Assembly (NCBI GenBank): GCA_041738715.1
Contig: JBGSPI010000059.1
Location: 1 to 64,000 of the forward strand
Source of the DNA: Chamaesiphon sp041738715
GTDB lineage: Bacteria; Cyanobacteriota; Cyanobacteriia; Cyanobacteriales; Chamaesiphonaceae
Direction of reading: 5' to 3'
Length of the DNA stretch: 64,000 nucleotides
In this document: positions 36,616-45,585 of the stretch, piece by piece
How positions within the stretch are numbered: position 1 is the stretch's first letter
How the letters are laid out: every line of letters begins with the position of its first letter
The notes under the pieces: generated by a model
What the model saw: the letters and a program-made list of their open reading frames with translations, nothing else
What the model was told of the DNA's origin: nothing
Databases searched by the model: none
Position numbers and translations under genes: made by a program

Positions 36616-37284
36616 TTGAATAAATCTTATTCTTATACATTGAATGAGTCTGGCCAATATCGACGGAGAAGCCGTCGATTAGAACACGATCTCCTCTTGA
36701 TGGGAGCTTTAGTTGAAGACTCCTTCCGATTGGCTCATCAGTCCTTGTTCAATCGAGAGATCGATCTCATCCAACAAATTCCTCTCCTCGATCGCAAAAT
36801 CGACAAGTTCTATCGTCAAATCGAGGTTGAATGTGCTGAATTAATGACGATTGCTTCTCCGGCGGCGCAGAATTTGCGACTGCTGAGTGCTTTTATGCAG
36901 ATGGTCAGAGATTTAGAGCGAATTGGGGATTATGCCAAAGACCTCGGCGAAATTGCCCTCAAATTATTTCCATACCCCACACATCCAGTCTTGCCAGCGA
37001 TCGAGCAAATGTCTCATAATGCTAGAGCAATGCTAGAGACTAGTCTTGTTGCCCTCGCGAATCTAGATGGTACAGCAGGTCCCACTGTTCATCGATTAGA
37101 TGATGATGTTGATCGAGCTTATGAGGAGATTTATCAAATTCTTGCCAGCCAAACTAATCTCCAAGGTACCGCCGAACCCACAATTCTCTTAGCACTGGCG
37201 ATTCGGCACCTCGAACGGATGGCAGATCACGCCACAAATATCGCTTTTCGGGTGACTTTTATCATCACAGGATCGAGAAAGTGA
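36616..37284 (+). CDS. phoU: PhoU-like phosphate signalling regulator
   Basis: PhoU is a helical protein with two three-helix PhoU domains. Here the first includes RRLEHDLLLMGALVEDSFRLA and QMVRDLERIGDYAKD and the second QMSHNARAMLETSLVAL and LAIRHLERMADHATNIAF. The ExxxD metal-binding helices are intact. It restrains the SphS/PhoR kinase when phosphate is plentiful, which matches its place after the kinase. The start is a TTG at 36616 or 36640; no ATG fits before the first domain. Confidence 0.92.
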   Translation: MNKSYSYTLNESGQYRRRSRRLEHDLLLMGALVEDSFRLAHQSLFNREIDLIQQIPLLDRKIDKFYRQIEVECAELMTIASPAAQNLRLLSAFMQMVRDLERIGDYAKDLGEIALKLFPYPTHPVLPAIEQMSHNARAMLETSLVALANLDGTAGPTVHRLDDDVDRAYEEIYQILASQTNLQGTAEPTILLALAIRHLERMADHATNIAFRVTFIITGSRK

Positions 37285-37344
37285 CAACAGGGGATAAGGT
37301 TGTAGTGAGTTTACAATATTCAATACATCAGATAACAATCAGCA

Positions 37345-38061
37345 ATGTATGTATTAATCGGTGGGGCCGGAATGATCGGATTGGGTTTAGCCCAACAGTT
37401 ATTAAAACTTGGTCACACAGTTGCCATCATTGATACCGATCCTTTAGCCTGCCGCTTTGCTCGGGAAAAAATTGGGGTGATGACCTTTGATGGCAGTGCC
37501 GTTAGCACAACAGTTCTGATCGAAGCGGGCATCAAACAAGCTGATGCCGTCGTTGCCGCGCTCCGAGATGATGCCTTAAATTTGGCACTGATTGTCTTGG
37601 CTAGGAGTTATGGCATTTCTCATATTGTGGTGCGGATGTGCGATCGCGAATTTTTAGAAGCCTATCGTCTCGCTGGAGCTAGTCATATCATTAGCACGGT
37701 GGATTTGGCAGTTGCAACGATGGCAAATGCCATTGAATATCCGCAAATCGAGTCGATGATGCATTTTGAGCAAGGACAGGTCGAAATTCTCAAGCTACCT
37801 GTGCCTGGTGATTGTAATGTGGCTGGTCGAACCGTTGCCCAAGTTGCTCAAGACCCTCGCTTCCCAACTGGATCGCTAATTATCGGCTATCAGTGTTATG
37901 CCAATGCTAATCTAGAGATTCCCAACGGCAATACCATTCTTGCGGCAGGCTCCACGATCCTGGTCGTTACCCGTCCAGAATTGGTTCACCCGATGATTGA
38001 TTACCTGGGAATTCGGGCTAGTCATCTTCCAACATCAACAGTTTCCGATCTAAATCTTTGA
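37345..38061 (+). CDS. TrkA/Ktr-type K+ channel regulatory protein
   Basis: A 238-residue regulator with an RCK-N Rossmann domain (MYVLIGGAGMIGLGLAQQL, NAD-binding Asp in AIIDTDP) and a TrkA-C domain (LKLPVPGDCNVAGRTVAQV, SLIIGYQ). It would gate a Trk/Ktr potassium transporter, whose membrane subunit is not in the window. The last ~15 residues overlap the 3' end of the convergent antiporter gene by 44 bases. Confidence 0.88.
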   Translation: MYVLIGGAGMIGLGLAQQLLKLGHTVAIIDTDPLACRFAREKIGVMTFDGSAVSTTVLIEAGIKQADAVVAALRDDALNLALIVLARSYGISHIVVRMCDREFLEAYRLAGASHIISTVDLAVATMANAIEYPQIESMMHFEQGQVEILKLPVPGDCNVAGRTVAQVAQDPRFPTGSLIIGYQCYANANLEIPNGNTILAAGSTILVVTRPELVHPMIDYLGIRASHLPTSTVSDLNL

Positions 38062-39637
38062 CATATAGCTGCACTAGATCTTCTGGCAAAATTCGCTTGC
38101 GGAGGGCATCGGCAACAGCACCTTTTTCGGCGAGCAGCAATCGTCGGTGAATGGAATCTAATCCAGTGCTATCGTCTTTTAGTTGCCCTGCTCGATGTTG
38201 ATTGTAAAAATCGCGCAGCACTCGTTCCGACTCTGCTACTCGCGCTTGATAAGATGCCCATATTTCCGCATACACTGCTTTTGGTAATACTCCCGATTTG
38301 AGCAAACTATCTAGCTCATCTTGAGCAGCCTTAGCAGCAATCAACTGAATCTGTAATTGCCCAGCTTCTTGCGCTACATCAGAAACACGGCTGATTCCGA
38401 GCCGTTTGACCAGCCAGGGTAGACCCAAGCCTTGTCCCACCAGTGAAAATAACACAGCCCCAAAAACCAGTGTCACGATCTGTTCTCGATCTGGTAAGGT
38501 AAGCGGAATACTCAGGGCTAATGCCATCGAGAGTGAACCTTTGATATTGCCCAGAAACAGGACGTGCTGCCAGCGGATTGGAATAGGTCGATCGAACCAC
38601 TGTAGCCCTGCTAACAGTGGATAGACTGAGAGCATTCGGCCCAATTGGTAGGCAAAAATAACGAAGATAATAGCAGGCAAAATTTTCCACAGGGTTACGG
38701 GGTTAATGGCGATGCCAATCAGTAGAAAAATGAATGTATTGACTCCAAACCCAGCGTATTCCCAAAAACTTAACACGGTGATGCGATCTGAGGCGGACGA
38801 ACTCCGCGCAAGCCCCAAATTACCAAAAATGAGTCCAGCTACAACCACCCCCACAGCACCTGATACACCTAAAAATTGCCCGATTTGAAATGTCCCCAAT
38901 GCCAGAGAAACTGTTAGCAACAGACTGCTCAAAGGATCGTGCAATCGGACAAAGATCGGCAGACTCAAGTAGCCTAAAATACCACCCAATACTCCTCCAC
39001 CCAAAGCGACCACCACCAGTTCTTTAACACCGGTAACAACAGAGAGAGAACCTGTAGTGTAAACTACCAAAATCAGATTGAAGGAAACTAAGGCAGCAGC
39101 ATCATTAAATAAGGTTTCTCCTTCCACGATCGTCGATAACCGGGCAGGTACTCGGATTTCTTTAAACACTGCAATCATTGATACGGTATCCGTAGTTGCC
39201 AGAATTACGCCGATTAGCAATGCCGGAATCCAGGTTAAGCCCAGCCCAAACTTCACCATAACAGTGATAATGAGCGAGGAAAAGATCGAGCCGGGACCAG
39301 CCAGCAGTGCGATTGGCTTAAAAGTATTCCGAAGACGGCTGATATCCGTATTAACTGCTGCTTCAAAAATCAGAATAGGCAGGAAAAGATTTAATACTAA
39401 AGATGGATCTAAACCAATTGGCCGCGACAACACCTCAGTGATCGGCAGACCAGCAATTACCAAACCCGTCACATAGGGGATGCGTAATTGCTGAGTTATT
39501 AATACCACCACAGTAGCAATCAGCAGCAATACGATCGAAATAACGACCAACTCAGAAATGTTTCCGGCTGCGGAGCTACCTGTGGCGAGATTTCTGCCCG
39601 AAGTGGGTTGTTGTGATACGATCCAATCCATGACCAA
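38018..39637 (-). CDS. Na+/H+ antiporter, CPA1/NhaP family
   Basis: A 539-residue membrane protein with about 12 transmembrane segments, then a ~130-residue charged cytosolic tail. Transport-site motifs are ATTDTVSMIAVFKE and EGETLFNDAAALV (the ND pair of CPA1). It exchanges Na+ or K+ for protons across the plasma or thylakoid membrane. The last codons overlap the convergent TrkA-type gene, so their mRNAs share 44 complementary bases. Confidence 0.92.
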   Translation of the reverse strand: MVMDWIVSQQPTSGRNLATGSSAAGNISELVVISIVLLLIATVVVLITQQLRIPYVTGLVIAGLPITEVLSRPIGLDPSLVLNLFLPILIFEAAVNTDISRLRNTFKPIALLAGPGSIFSSLIITVMVKFGLGLTWIPALLIGVILATTDTVSMIAVFKEIRVPARLSTIVEGETLFNDAAALVSFNLILVVYTTGSLSVVTGVKELVVVALGGGVLGGILGYLSLPIFVRLHDPLSSLLLTVSLALGTFQIGQFLGVSGAVGVVVAGLIFGNLGLARSSSASDRITVLSFWEYAGFGVNTFIFLLIGIAINPVTLWKILPAIIFVIFAYQLGRMLSVYPLLAGLQWFDRPIPIRWQHVLFLGNIKGSLSMALALSIPLTLPDREQIVTLVFGAVLFSLVGQGLGLPWLVKRLGISRVSDVAQEAGQLQIQLIAAKAAQDELDSLLKSGVLPKAVYAEIWASYQARVAESERVLRDFYNQHRAGQLKDDSTGLDSIHRRLLLAEKGAVADALRKRILPEDLVQLYVKDLDRKLLMLEDD

Positions 39638-39732
39638 TCTTTTTTCCCTAATTTTGATTTACTCTATCCTAAGTCTACGCATGATAGTTCACGCGACCAG
39701 CGTAACGTCATGTCCTTAGTGTGTTTGGGTAA

Positions 39733-40326
39733 ATGCCAATGAAGCTGAAACCATATCTCTGGGTTTATTGGAGTCTCACCACAATCGTCTTTACCGCTTG
39801 TTCGGATCTACCTGCCTCATTCCAGCAAAAATCTCCACAGCGTGCAGCCCCATTGCCACCAGTCACCTTAGATGGGAAAAAAATTGTGATGGGGCAAACT
39901 GTATATGTCCCCATTTACTCACACATTTATCACCACAATAACCGTGATAATGCCATTAATTTGTCAGCTACGCTGAGTATTCGGAATACCGATCTGACAA
40001 ATTCGATTATTATTACTGCGGTGCGCTACTACGATACCAATGGTCAACTGCTGAGGCATGAAATTCAAAGTCCCGTAGAATTGAAGTCGCTAGCTTCTAC
40101 AGACTTCTTAATAGCTGCAAATGATGCCAGTGGCGGATCTGGTGCGAATTTTATTGTGGAATGGATTGCTGAAACAATAGTTGATCAACCAATCGTTGAA
40201 GCAGTCATGATTAGTACCTCATCGGCACAAGGTATTTCATTCCTTAGTCGTGGTAAAGTGCTCCAGCAACATGGAATTAGGAATCTGCAAAAAAATCAGC
40301 CCTCGGTTAAGCTAGGTCAACCATAG
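39733..40326 (+). CDS. DUF3124 lipoprotein
   Basis: The N-terminus is a lipoprotein signal peptide ending in the lipobox FTAC (Cys about residue 23). The remainder is a DUF3124 domain: GQTVYVPIYSHIYH, LSATLSIRNTD, IIITAVRYYDTNGQLL and TDFLIAANDASGGSGANFIVEW. It is an all-beta periplasmic protein of unknown role. The start may be at 39733 (MPMKLK) or 39739. It is single, with the fmt gene convergent downstream. Confidence 0.85.
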   Translation: MPMKLKPYLWVYWSLTTIVFTACSDLPASFQQKSPQRAAPLPPVTLDGKKIVMGQTVYVPIYSHIYHHNNRDNAINLSATLSIRNTDLTNSIIITAVRYYDTNGQLLRHEIQSPVELKSLASTDFLIAANDASGGSGANFIVEWIAETIVDQPIVEAVMISTSSAQGISFLSRGKVLQQHGIRNLQKNQPSVKLGQP

Positions 40327-40387
40327 GAATAGATAGGGATAGTAAAAATTCAGTCTCCATCTAGCTGGACTTAAGATATCAGTTAGG

Positions 40388-41377
40388 TTATCCTAGCACT
40401 TCCCCAATCCCTAATCTCATGCCATTCACTAAATCCGCACCAGACTGAGGACGTTTGCCAGAGAGTTGAACTTCCTGCAATAACAGATAACCAGAGCCAG
40501 CTTGAATGATTGGCCCTAAGCCTTTAGTTATTTTGACGATCGTTCCAGGTGGGGCAGTTTGAGGATCTAGACTATCTATCTCCGGTTGCAACTTTTGGAT
40601 CTCCGGCGGGAGATCTGCCCAAAATTCTGCGCCTAATGGTGCGGTGGCATTAATTTTCAGCGGTTGTCCACGCAGGGTTGTGACACAATCGGGATAGAAT
40701 CCCCGAATCTGATTGTGTAGTGAAATACTCGATCGCGTCCAGTCGATCATATACTCTGATTTCTGAATCGGTGGGGCATAAGTAGCCGCTGAATGCTCTT
40801 GTGGAGTCGGGGTAATCTTATTTAGGTCAATCAGGGTATTAATCAGTAAATCTGCACCCTTAACAGCCAAATTCGCCGCCAATTGGTGGGCATTGTCTAG
40901 GAGTTTGACTGGGACTGTATCCTTCAGCAACATTGCCCCTGTATCCATCCCCGCATCCATCAACATGGTGGTAATTCCGGTAATATTTACCCCATCGGTT
41001 AAACAGCGTTGAATTGGTGCCGCACCACGATAGGCAGGCAAAATTGAGCCGTGAACATTAATACAACCCAATTTGGGTAAATCGAGAATTTCTTGGGATA
41101 AAATCTGTCCATAGGCAATCACCACAAATACATCTGCCTGTAAATTTTGTAGTGCAGCGATCGTACTTGGGTCTTTTTTAATTCTTGGTGGTTGCCAAAT
41201 GGGTATTTCGTGTGACAGTGCCAGAATTTTAACTGGGGATGGCATCAATTGATTTCCCCTACCCCGCTTTTTATCTGGCTGCGTCACCACGCCCAATACC
41301 TCAAACTCTGGTTGGGATAGAAGTTTTTCCAGGGTGGGAATCGCAAATTTTGGAGTACCGAAGAAAACGATTCGCAT
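40388..41377 (-). CDS. fmt: Methionyl-tRNA formyltransferase
   Basis: Fmt formylates initiator Met-tRNA. FFGTPKFAIPTLEKL opens the formyltransferase domain, the catalytic Asn-His pair is in INVHGSILPAYRGAAPIQ and the Asp in DAGMDTGAM. The C-terminal OB-like domain ends at RLGIGEVLG. Length 329 is normal. The start codon is directly preceded by a G-rich tandem repeat (41378-41426), so no ribosome site is present. Confidence 0.96.
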   Translation of the reverse strand: MRIVFFGTPKFAIPTLEKLLSQPEFEVLGVVTQPDKKRGRGNQLMPSPVKILALSHEIPIWQPPRIKKDPSTIAALQNLQADVFVVIAYGQILSQEILDLPKLGCINVHGSILPAYRGAAPIQRCLTDGVNITGITTMLMDAGMDTGAMLLKDTVPVKLLDNAHQLAANLAVKGADLLINTLIDLNKITPTPQEHSAATYAPPIQKSEYMIDWTRSSISLHNQIRGFYPDCVTTLRGQPLKINATAPLGAEFWADLPPEIQKLQPEIDSLDPQTAPPGTIVKITKGLGPIIQAGSGYLLLQEVQLSGKRPQSGADLVNGMRLGIGEVLG

Positions 41378-41426
41378 GGGTTAGGGGTTAGGGGTTAGGG
41401 GGACGAGGGGACGAGGGGACGAGGGG
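41378..41426. repeat. G-rich tandem repeats abutting the fmt start codon
   Basis: GGGTTAG-type units (three TTAGGGG-like copies) run straight into three ACGAGGGG copies. Eight G-runs of 3-5 bases make a likely G-quadruplex on the plus strand, which is the template strand for fmt. Related TTAGGG units also abut the starts of fni and the LapA-domain gene. Confidence 0.85.
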
Positions 41427-41467
41427 ACTGTCAAATGCTTGCCCTGAGCTTGTCGTAAGCGCAAAGC

Positions 41468-41516
41468 GCAGGCTGCGCCAACGCGTAGCGTCTCGTTCGC
41501 GTTGGCGGTAGCCTGC
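41468..41516. repeat. Cruciform-type dispersed repeat
   Basis: Nested inverted repeats: outer GCAGGCT/AGCCTGC and inner perfect CGCCAACGCG/CGCGTTGGCG with an 11-base loop. The surrounding GTAGCGTCTCG and GCCTGCCGGAGG words are typical of short dispersed cyanobacterial repeats. A shorter relative is seen near 49860 (GCTAACGCTTTGCGAACAGCG region). It lies between ndhB and fmt. Confidence 0.65.
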
Positions 41517-41605
41517 CGGAGGCACAGCGTCTCGAAGAGAAGAGAAGGGTCAACTTTCATCAACTCACAACTTTCAACTGTTCGTTTTCCCTTTCCCCTT
41601 TCCAC

Positions 41606-43138
41606 CTACTTAACTGCTACTTTTTGGCTCAAACTAGCTTGCAACATTGGTGTTTTGCTAACTGAGTCATTGGCGAGAGTAAACAGCGGATTGGAGAGAA
41701 TGCCCGCCAGCGAGGTAGCAATCAATGTCACGATTGTAGCCACTTGGAGCGATCGCATTCCTGGAATATTCCAATTGATGACAGGATAGTTTTTGACCAC
41801 ATCAGACATTTCCTGAGGTTCTTTGACTACCATCATTTTGACCACACGGATATAGTAATAAATCGATACCACACTGGTGACTAGTGCGAGGAGGACTAAA
41901 CCATAAGCACCCGCTTTCCAACCTGCCCAGAAGATATAAATCTTGCCAAAAAAACCAGCCAATGGGGGAATACCGCCTAGTGATAGGAGACAAATACTCA
42001 GTGCGAGAGTTAGGAGGGGATCTTTTTGATATAAACCAGCATAGTCGCTAATGCGATCGCTACCCGTCCGCAAGGCAAACAGAATGATGCAGGCAAATCC
42101 ACCCAGGTTCATGAATAGGTAGACAAACAAGTAAAACACCATACTGGCATAACCTGTGTCGGTGTCAATAATCAGCCCAATCATCACAAAACCAGCTTGA
42201 GCGATCGATGAATATGCTAGCATCCGCTTCATACTCGTCTGGGCTAGGGCAACAATATTCCCCAATACCATACTTAGAATCGCCAATGCAGTGAAGACAA
42301 AGTGCCACTCTTGACTGACTAGTGGGAACGCAGTGACTAATAATCGAATTGCCAGAGCAAATCCGGCGGCTTTGGAACCGACAGACAAGAAAGCAACGAC
42401 AGGAGTGGGTGAACCTTCGTAAACGTCAGGAGTCCACTGGTGAAAAGGCACAGCGGAAATCTTAAAGGCAATCCCCGCGATCACAAAGACTAAAGAGACA
42501 ACCAATCCTAACGATAAATTACCACTAGAGTGAGCAATACCTGAGGCGATCGCTTCTAGAGTTGTTTCGCCGCCAGACAAACCGTACAGTAATGACACAC
42601 CGTATAAAAATACTGCCGAACTGGAAGCACCAATCAATAGATATTTCAGGGCTGCTTCATTGGAACGCGGATCGCGTTTCATATATCCTGTCATCAGATA
42701 TGAGGAAATACTCAGCGTTTCTAAAGATACGAAAATCGTGACTAATTCAGTTGCCCCTGAGAGAAACATTCCCCCCAAAGTTGCGGTTAACAGGATGGTG
42801 ACAAACTCAGCTAATGCTGTGCCAGTCTGTTCTACATAGCTTACCGACATCAGAATTGTCACTGCCGCCGACAGCACAATCATGCCACGAAACACTACGC
42901 TAAGCGGATCGCTATTAAAAGCACCGATAAAAGCAGTTGGATGGGGATTGTCCCACTGTAGCGTCAGTGCAACGATCGATAGCAGGAGTCCCCCGACAGC
43001 AATGTAGGATAATTTAGCAGCAGCAGTCCGCCCTAAAATTAAATCTCCGACTAGAACTACCAACAAGGTGATCGTGACAATTCCCTCTGGGAGGATCGCC
43101 CCAGCATTAAGCTGGGCAACTAAATCATTAAAATCCAT
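41606..43138 (-). CDS. ndhB: NAD(P)H-quinone oxidoreductase subunit 2 (NdhB)
   Basis: NdhB is a membrane-arm proton-pumping subunit of the NDH-1 complex used in respiration and cyclic electron flow. At 510 residues with about 14 transmembrane segments it has normal length. FVSLETLSISSYLMTGYMKRD carries the functional Glu, SAVPFHQWTPDVYEGSPTPVVAFLS the key Lys-region loop, and GGIPPLAGFFGKIY the discontinuous helix. In cyanobacteria ndhB commonly stands apart from ndhC-K, as here. Confidence 0.97.
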   Translation of the reverse strand: MDFNDLVAQLNAGAILPEGIVTITLLVVLVGDLILGRTAAAKLSYIAVGGLLLSIVALTLQWDNPHPTAFIGAFNSDPLSVVFRGMIVLSAAVTILMSVSYVEQTGTALAEFVTILLTATLGGMFLSGATELVTIFVSLETLSISSYLMTGYMKRDPRSNEAALKYLLIGASSSAVFLYGVSLLYGLSGGETTLEAIASGIAHSSGNLSLGLVVSLVFVIAGIAFKISAVPFHQWTPDVYEGSPTPVVAFLSVGSKAAGFALAIRLLVTAFPLVSQEWHFVFTALAILSMVLGNIVALAQTSMKRMLAYSSIAQAGFVMIGLIIDTDTGYASMVFYLFVYLFMNLGGFACIILFALRTGSDRISDYAGLYQKDPLLTLALSICLLSLGGIPPLAGFFGKIYIFWAGWKAGAYGLVLLALVTSVVSIYYYIRVVKMMVVKEPQEMSDVVKNYPVINWNIPGMRSLQVATIVTLIATSLAGILSNPLFTLANDSVSKTPMLQASLSQKVAVK

Positions 43139-43267
43139 AATTACTTCAATTTAAGAACTGATAACCAATAACTTGAGAATCAGGTTGTCTCAATATCTAT
43201 CCAGCACTTCCGATTTTACCGCAATGCCTCGACACATAATTGAGTACTGGCAACTAGCCACTAAACC

Positions 43268-43537
43268 TTACTCCCGATTTGGCAACTGGCAACAATTAAT
43301 ATCATCAAGGCAAACTTTTCCCCATTGAACAGCCCACCTGACTAGTGCTACCCGATTTTCCACCCCAGTTTTCTTGAGTGTATTGCTGATATGGTTGTCT
43401 ACTGTGCGTTTGCTAATTTCTAGGTGGGCAGCGATATCCTCATTAGTCAAGCCAGCAGTCACGAGTTCGATAATTTCTACTTCGCGATCGGATAATGTAG
43501 GCGGTGTTTGCAGCTTATCATCGTCGGTCATCATCAC
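43268..43537 (-). CDS. pedR: PedR-like LuxR-type regulator
   Basis: An 89-residue free LuxR-type HTH protein: LSDREVEIIELVTAGLTNED, then the recognition helix region ISKRTVDNHISNTLKKTG. It lacks a receiver domain. The C-terminal tail CLDDINCC carries the cysteines by which PedR is known to sense electron flow through thioredoxin; in the light its inactive form releases targets. Its upstream region is cut after about 30 bases by the right end of the tnpB element, so its promoter must lie in the remaining stretch or in the element. Confidence 0.88.
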   Translation of the reverse strand: MMMTDDDKLQTPPTLSDREVEIIELVTAGLTNEDIAAHLEISKRTVDNHISNTLKKTGVENRVALVRWAVQWGKVCLDDINCCQLPNRE

Positions 43538-43615
43538 TGCCTTGGTTGAATAGATTCATTTCATTAAATTTGACCACTCCTCGCCGTGAACGGCGGGGAT
43601 TCCCTAGCTTCGCAA

Positions 43616-44794
43616 CTAGGTTTTCTGTTTCTTTCCCTGACGGGTATTTCGCAACTGCCCAATTGAGGATTCTCTCTCAGGTCTTATGTTCGCTCCACAG
43701 ACTGAAACGGCTAGCCCAGCCGCCAAAATATTATGTGCTGCATTGATATCCCTGTCATGGTTCATCCCACATTTAGGACATTCCCATTCACGAATATTCA
43801 ATGGCAGTTTATCTACAATATGCCCACAATTTCCGCACCTTTTAGAGCTAGGAAACCAGCGGTCGATTTTAATCAGTTCTCGCCCATACCACTCGCATTT
43901 ATAGGCAAGCTGGCGAATCAGTTCGCCCCAACTAGCATCGCTAATGGACAGCGCAAGTTTGTGGTTCTCCACCATATTTTTGATAGCCAGATCCTCAACT
44001 ACGATCGTTTGGTTTTCACGCACCAGTTGAGTTGTCAGCTTATGCAAAAAATCTTTCCGAGCATCGGTTATTTGCGCGTGGACTTTAGCCACCTGCAACC
44101 GTGCCTGATGTCGGTTGTTACTCCCCTTTTGCTTGCGAGACAGTGCTTTTTGCACCCGTTTCAATTTCTTGCGGAGTTGTTTGAAGTGCTTGGGATTGGT
44201 AATCTTATCACCATTGCTGGTGGCAATCAGGCTGGTTATCCCGACATCCAATCCAATCTGTTTGTCCGATTTTGGCAATTGGGCAATATCAGTATCTACC
44301 AACAAGGATGCAAACCATCGACCGCTAGCTTCCAGTTTAATGGTGATAGTAGATGGCTCGCATCCAGAGGGCAAATCTCTACTCCAACGAATTGGCAAGG
44401 CTTCGGTACATTTAGCCAGGAATACTTGACCGTCTCTCCATCGGAAAGCAGCCTTTGTAAATTCAGCACTACCGCCACTATGCTTCTTCTTAAAGTTGGG
44501 ATACTTTGCCCGTCCAGCCCAAAAGTTCGTAAACGCTTTTTGCAGGTTTCTCAATCCCTGTTGGAGCGGTACAGAACTAACTTCATTCAGAAAGTCAAGA
44601 TCTTCTTGCTTTTTCCAGCTTGTGAGCATGGAGGAAGTCTGAACGAAGTCAATTCGTTCTTGACGTTCGTACCACCCTGATGTTCTAGCATCTAAAGCTT
44701 TGTTGTACACTAGCCGCACACAGCCCATTGTCCGGCGCAAGAGTGATTCTTGCTCGGCGGTGGGGTAGAAGCGGTACTTAAAAGCTTTTTGCAT
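43616..44794 (-). CDS. tnpB: TnpB, RNA-guided nuclease of an IS605-type element
   Basis: A full-length 392-residue TnpB. The N-terminal helix-turn-helix begins KAFKYRFYPTAEQESLLRR. RuvC residues are D183 (IGLDVGI), E267 (VVEDLAI) and the Asp in the final HDRDINAAHN; the zinc ribbon uses C320, C323, C339 and C342. All catalytic positions are intact, so the protein should be active. TnpB enzymes cut DNA guided by an omega RNA made from the 3' side of the gene and right end. That RNA would cover the end of this frame and 43570-43615. A TATAAT -10 box lies just upstream of the ATG. Confidence 0.95.
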   Translation of the reverse strand: MQKAFKYRFYPTAEQESLLRRTMGCVRLVYNKALDARTSGWYERQERIDFVQTSSMLTSWKKQEDLDFLNEVSSVPLQQGLRNLQKAFTNFWAGRAKYPNFKKKHSGGSAEFTKAAFRWRDGQVFLAKCTEALPIRWSRDLPSGCEPSTITIKLEASGRWFASLLVDTDIAQLPKSDKQIGLDVGITSLIATSNGDKITNPKHFKQLRKKLKRVQKALSRKQKGSNNRHQARLQVAKVHAQITDARKDFLHKLTTQLVRENQTIVVEDLAIKNMVENHKLALSISDASWGELIRQLAYKCEWYGRELIKIDRWFPSSKRCGNCGHIVDKLPLNIREWECPKCGMNHDRDINAAHNILAAGLAVSVCGANIRPERESSIGQLRNTRQGKKQKT

Positions 44795-44801
44795 TTCTTA
44801 A

Positions 44802-44807
44802 ATTATA
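44802..44807 (-). promoter_or_regulatory. -10 box of tnpB
   Basis: TATAAT on the minus strand lies eight bases before the tnpB ATG, so the transcript is leaderless or nearly so. A clear -35 box is not visible. Confidence 0.4.
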
Positions 44808-44901
44808 GCATGTTCCTGGTAAGATTGCTAGTGCTAGTCACAGCACATACTGGCGAACTAAAGTCCGCTCCGGCAAAGCCGTCCCTAGAAGGACAGGGTT
44901 T

Positions 44902-45585
44902 TTACCCAATTTTCTGATAACTTTTCATTACTCTGCCACAACAGCGGAATTTGCCATAATAACCCCGACTCACGGGATCTTCCGTGTCCATAGTCAAAAT
45001 ATCGATGCCGATGCCGTTCCTGCCCATTTGTACCCCTGAACTGTGAATATATCGCAACTCTCCGAGATGTAGGGCAACATGATCGGTTTTTTCTGGCGTA
45101 CCAAAGAAAATTAGATCGCCCGGTAACATTTCCTCGATCGAAATATGCTGGGTAAAGGCTTCTTGCTGATAGGAGTCGCGTGGTAGCCAAATCCCCTGAG
45201 ATTGGAAGGCTGCTTGCATTAATCCCGAACAGTCATAATTTGGGGCAACAGTACCACCCCACAGATATTGATTGGGTACTGCTATTGCTGCGTGGGCGAA
45301 GGCAATAATCTGGGGGATACGAGTGGCAATGGTGGCTCGATCGATTGTAGTCGATCGATAAGTATCAGTAGTTAACTCTAGCGCATTAGTATCAGCTAGT
45401 TTCAGCCAAGCTGGATAATCATCTTCACACAGCCTAATGGGGATAGCTGCTGCCGTTGGTGTCAGCGACATAATTCGCAAATGTCGATTTGCCGCAGCCT
45501 GAGTAGCTAATCCCTGACAAGCTGGGGAACTATAGAGATCTAACTGAACTCGACATCGATATTCACTGGTAGTTGACAAATCCAT
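44902..45585 (-). CDS. NlpC/P60 peptidoglycan endopeptidase with SH3b domain
   Basis: A 227-residue cysteine peptidase that cuts the gamma-D-Glu-diaminopimelate bond of peptide stems. The N-terminal SH3b-like part is followed by the NlpC domain with the catalytic Cys in YDCSGLMQ, His in DHVALHLG and third polar residue in YIHSSG. No signal peptide is visible, as in the Nostoc homologue of this group. The stop codon TAA coincides with the left end of the tnpB element (TAAAAACCC), so the last residue or residues may have been changed by the insertion. Confidence 0.92.
   Translation of the reverse strand: MDLSTTSEYRCRVQLDLYSSPACQGLATQAAANRHLRIMSLTPTAAAIPIRLCEDDYPAWLKLADTNALELTTDTYRSTTIDRATIATRIPQIIAFAHAAIAVPNQYLWGGTVAPNYDCSGLMQAAFQSQGIWLPRDSYQQEAFTQHISIEEMLPGDLIFFGTPEKTDHVALHLGELRYIHSSGVQMGRNGIGIDILTMDTEDPVSRGYYGKFRCCGRVMKSYQKIG

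Larger units (their letters stand above)
43570..44904 (-). mobile_element. IS200/IS605-family (IS1341-type) tnpB element
   Basis: A ~1.34-kb element carrying tnpB only. The right end, at the low coordinates, reads on the minus strand GAATCCCCGCC-GTTCAC-GGCGAGGAGTGGTCAA. The left end, at the high coordinates, reads TAAAAACCCTGTCC-TTCTA-GGGACGG followed by CGG/CCG mini-hairpins. There are no terminal inverted repeats or target duplications, as expected for this family. No tnpA is present, so it would need a transposase in trans. It separates pedR from the NlpC/P60 gene. Ends are estimates to within a few bases. Confidence 0.8.

Noticed and set aside
36616..36640. phoU start as an ATG near 36644
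   Set aside because: That ATG is in another frame; only TTG codons fit the PhoU frame before the first domain.
44885..45190. A 101-codon frame overlapping the NlpC/P60 gene on the same strand
   Set aside because: It lies in another frame within the peptidase coding sequence and has no recognisable motif.
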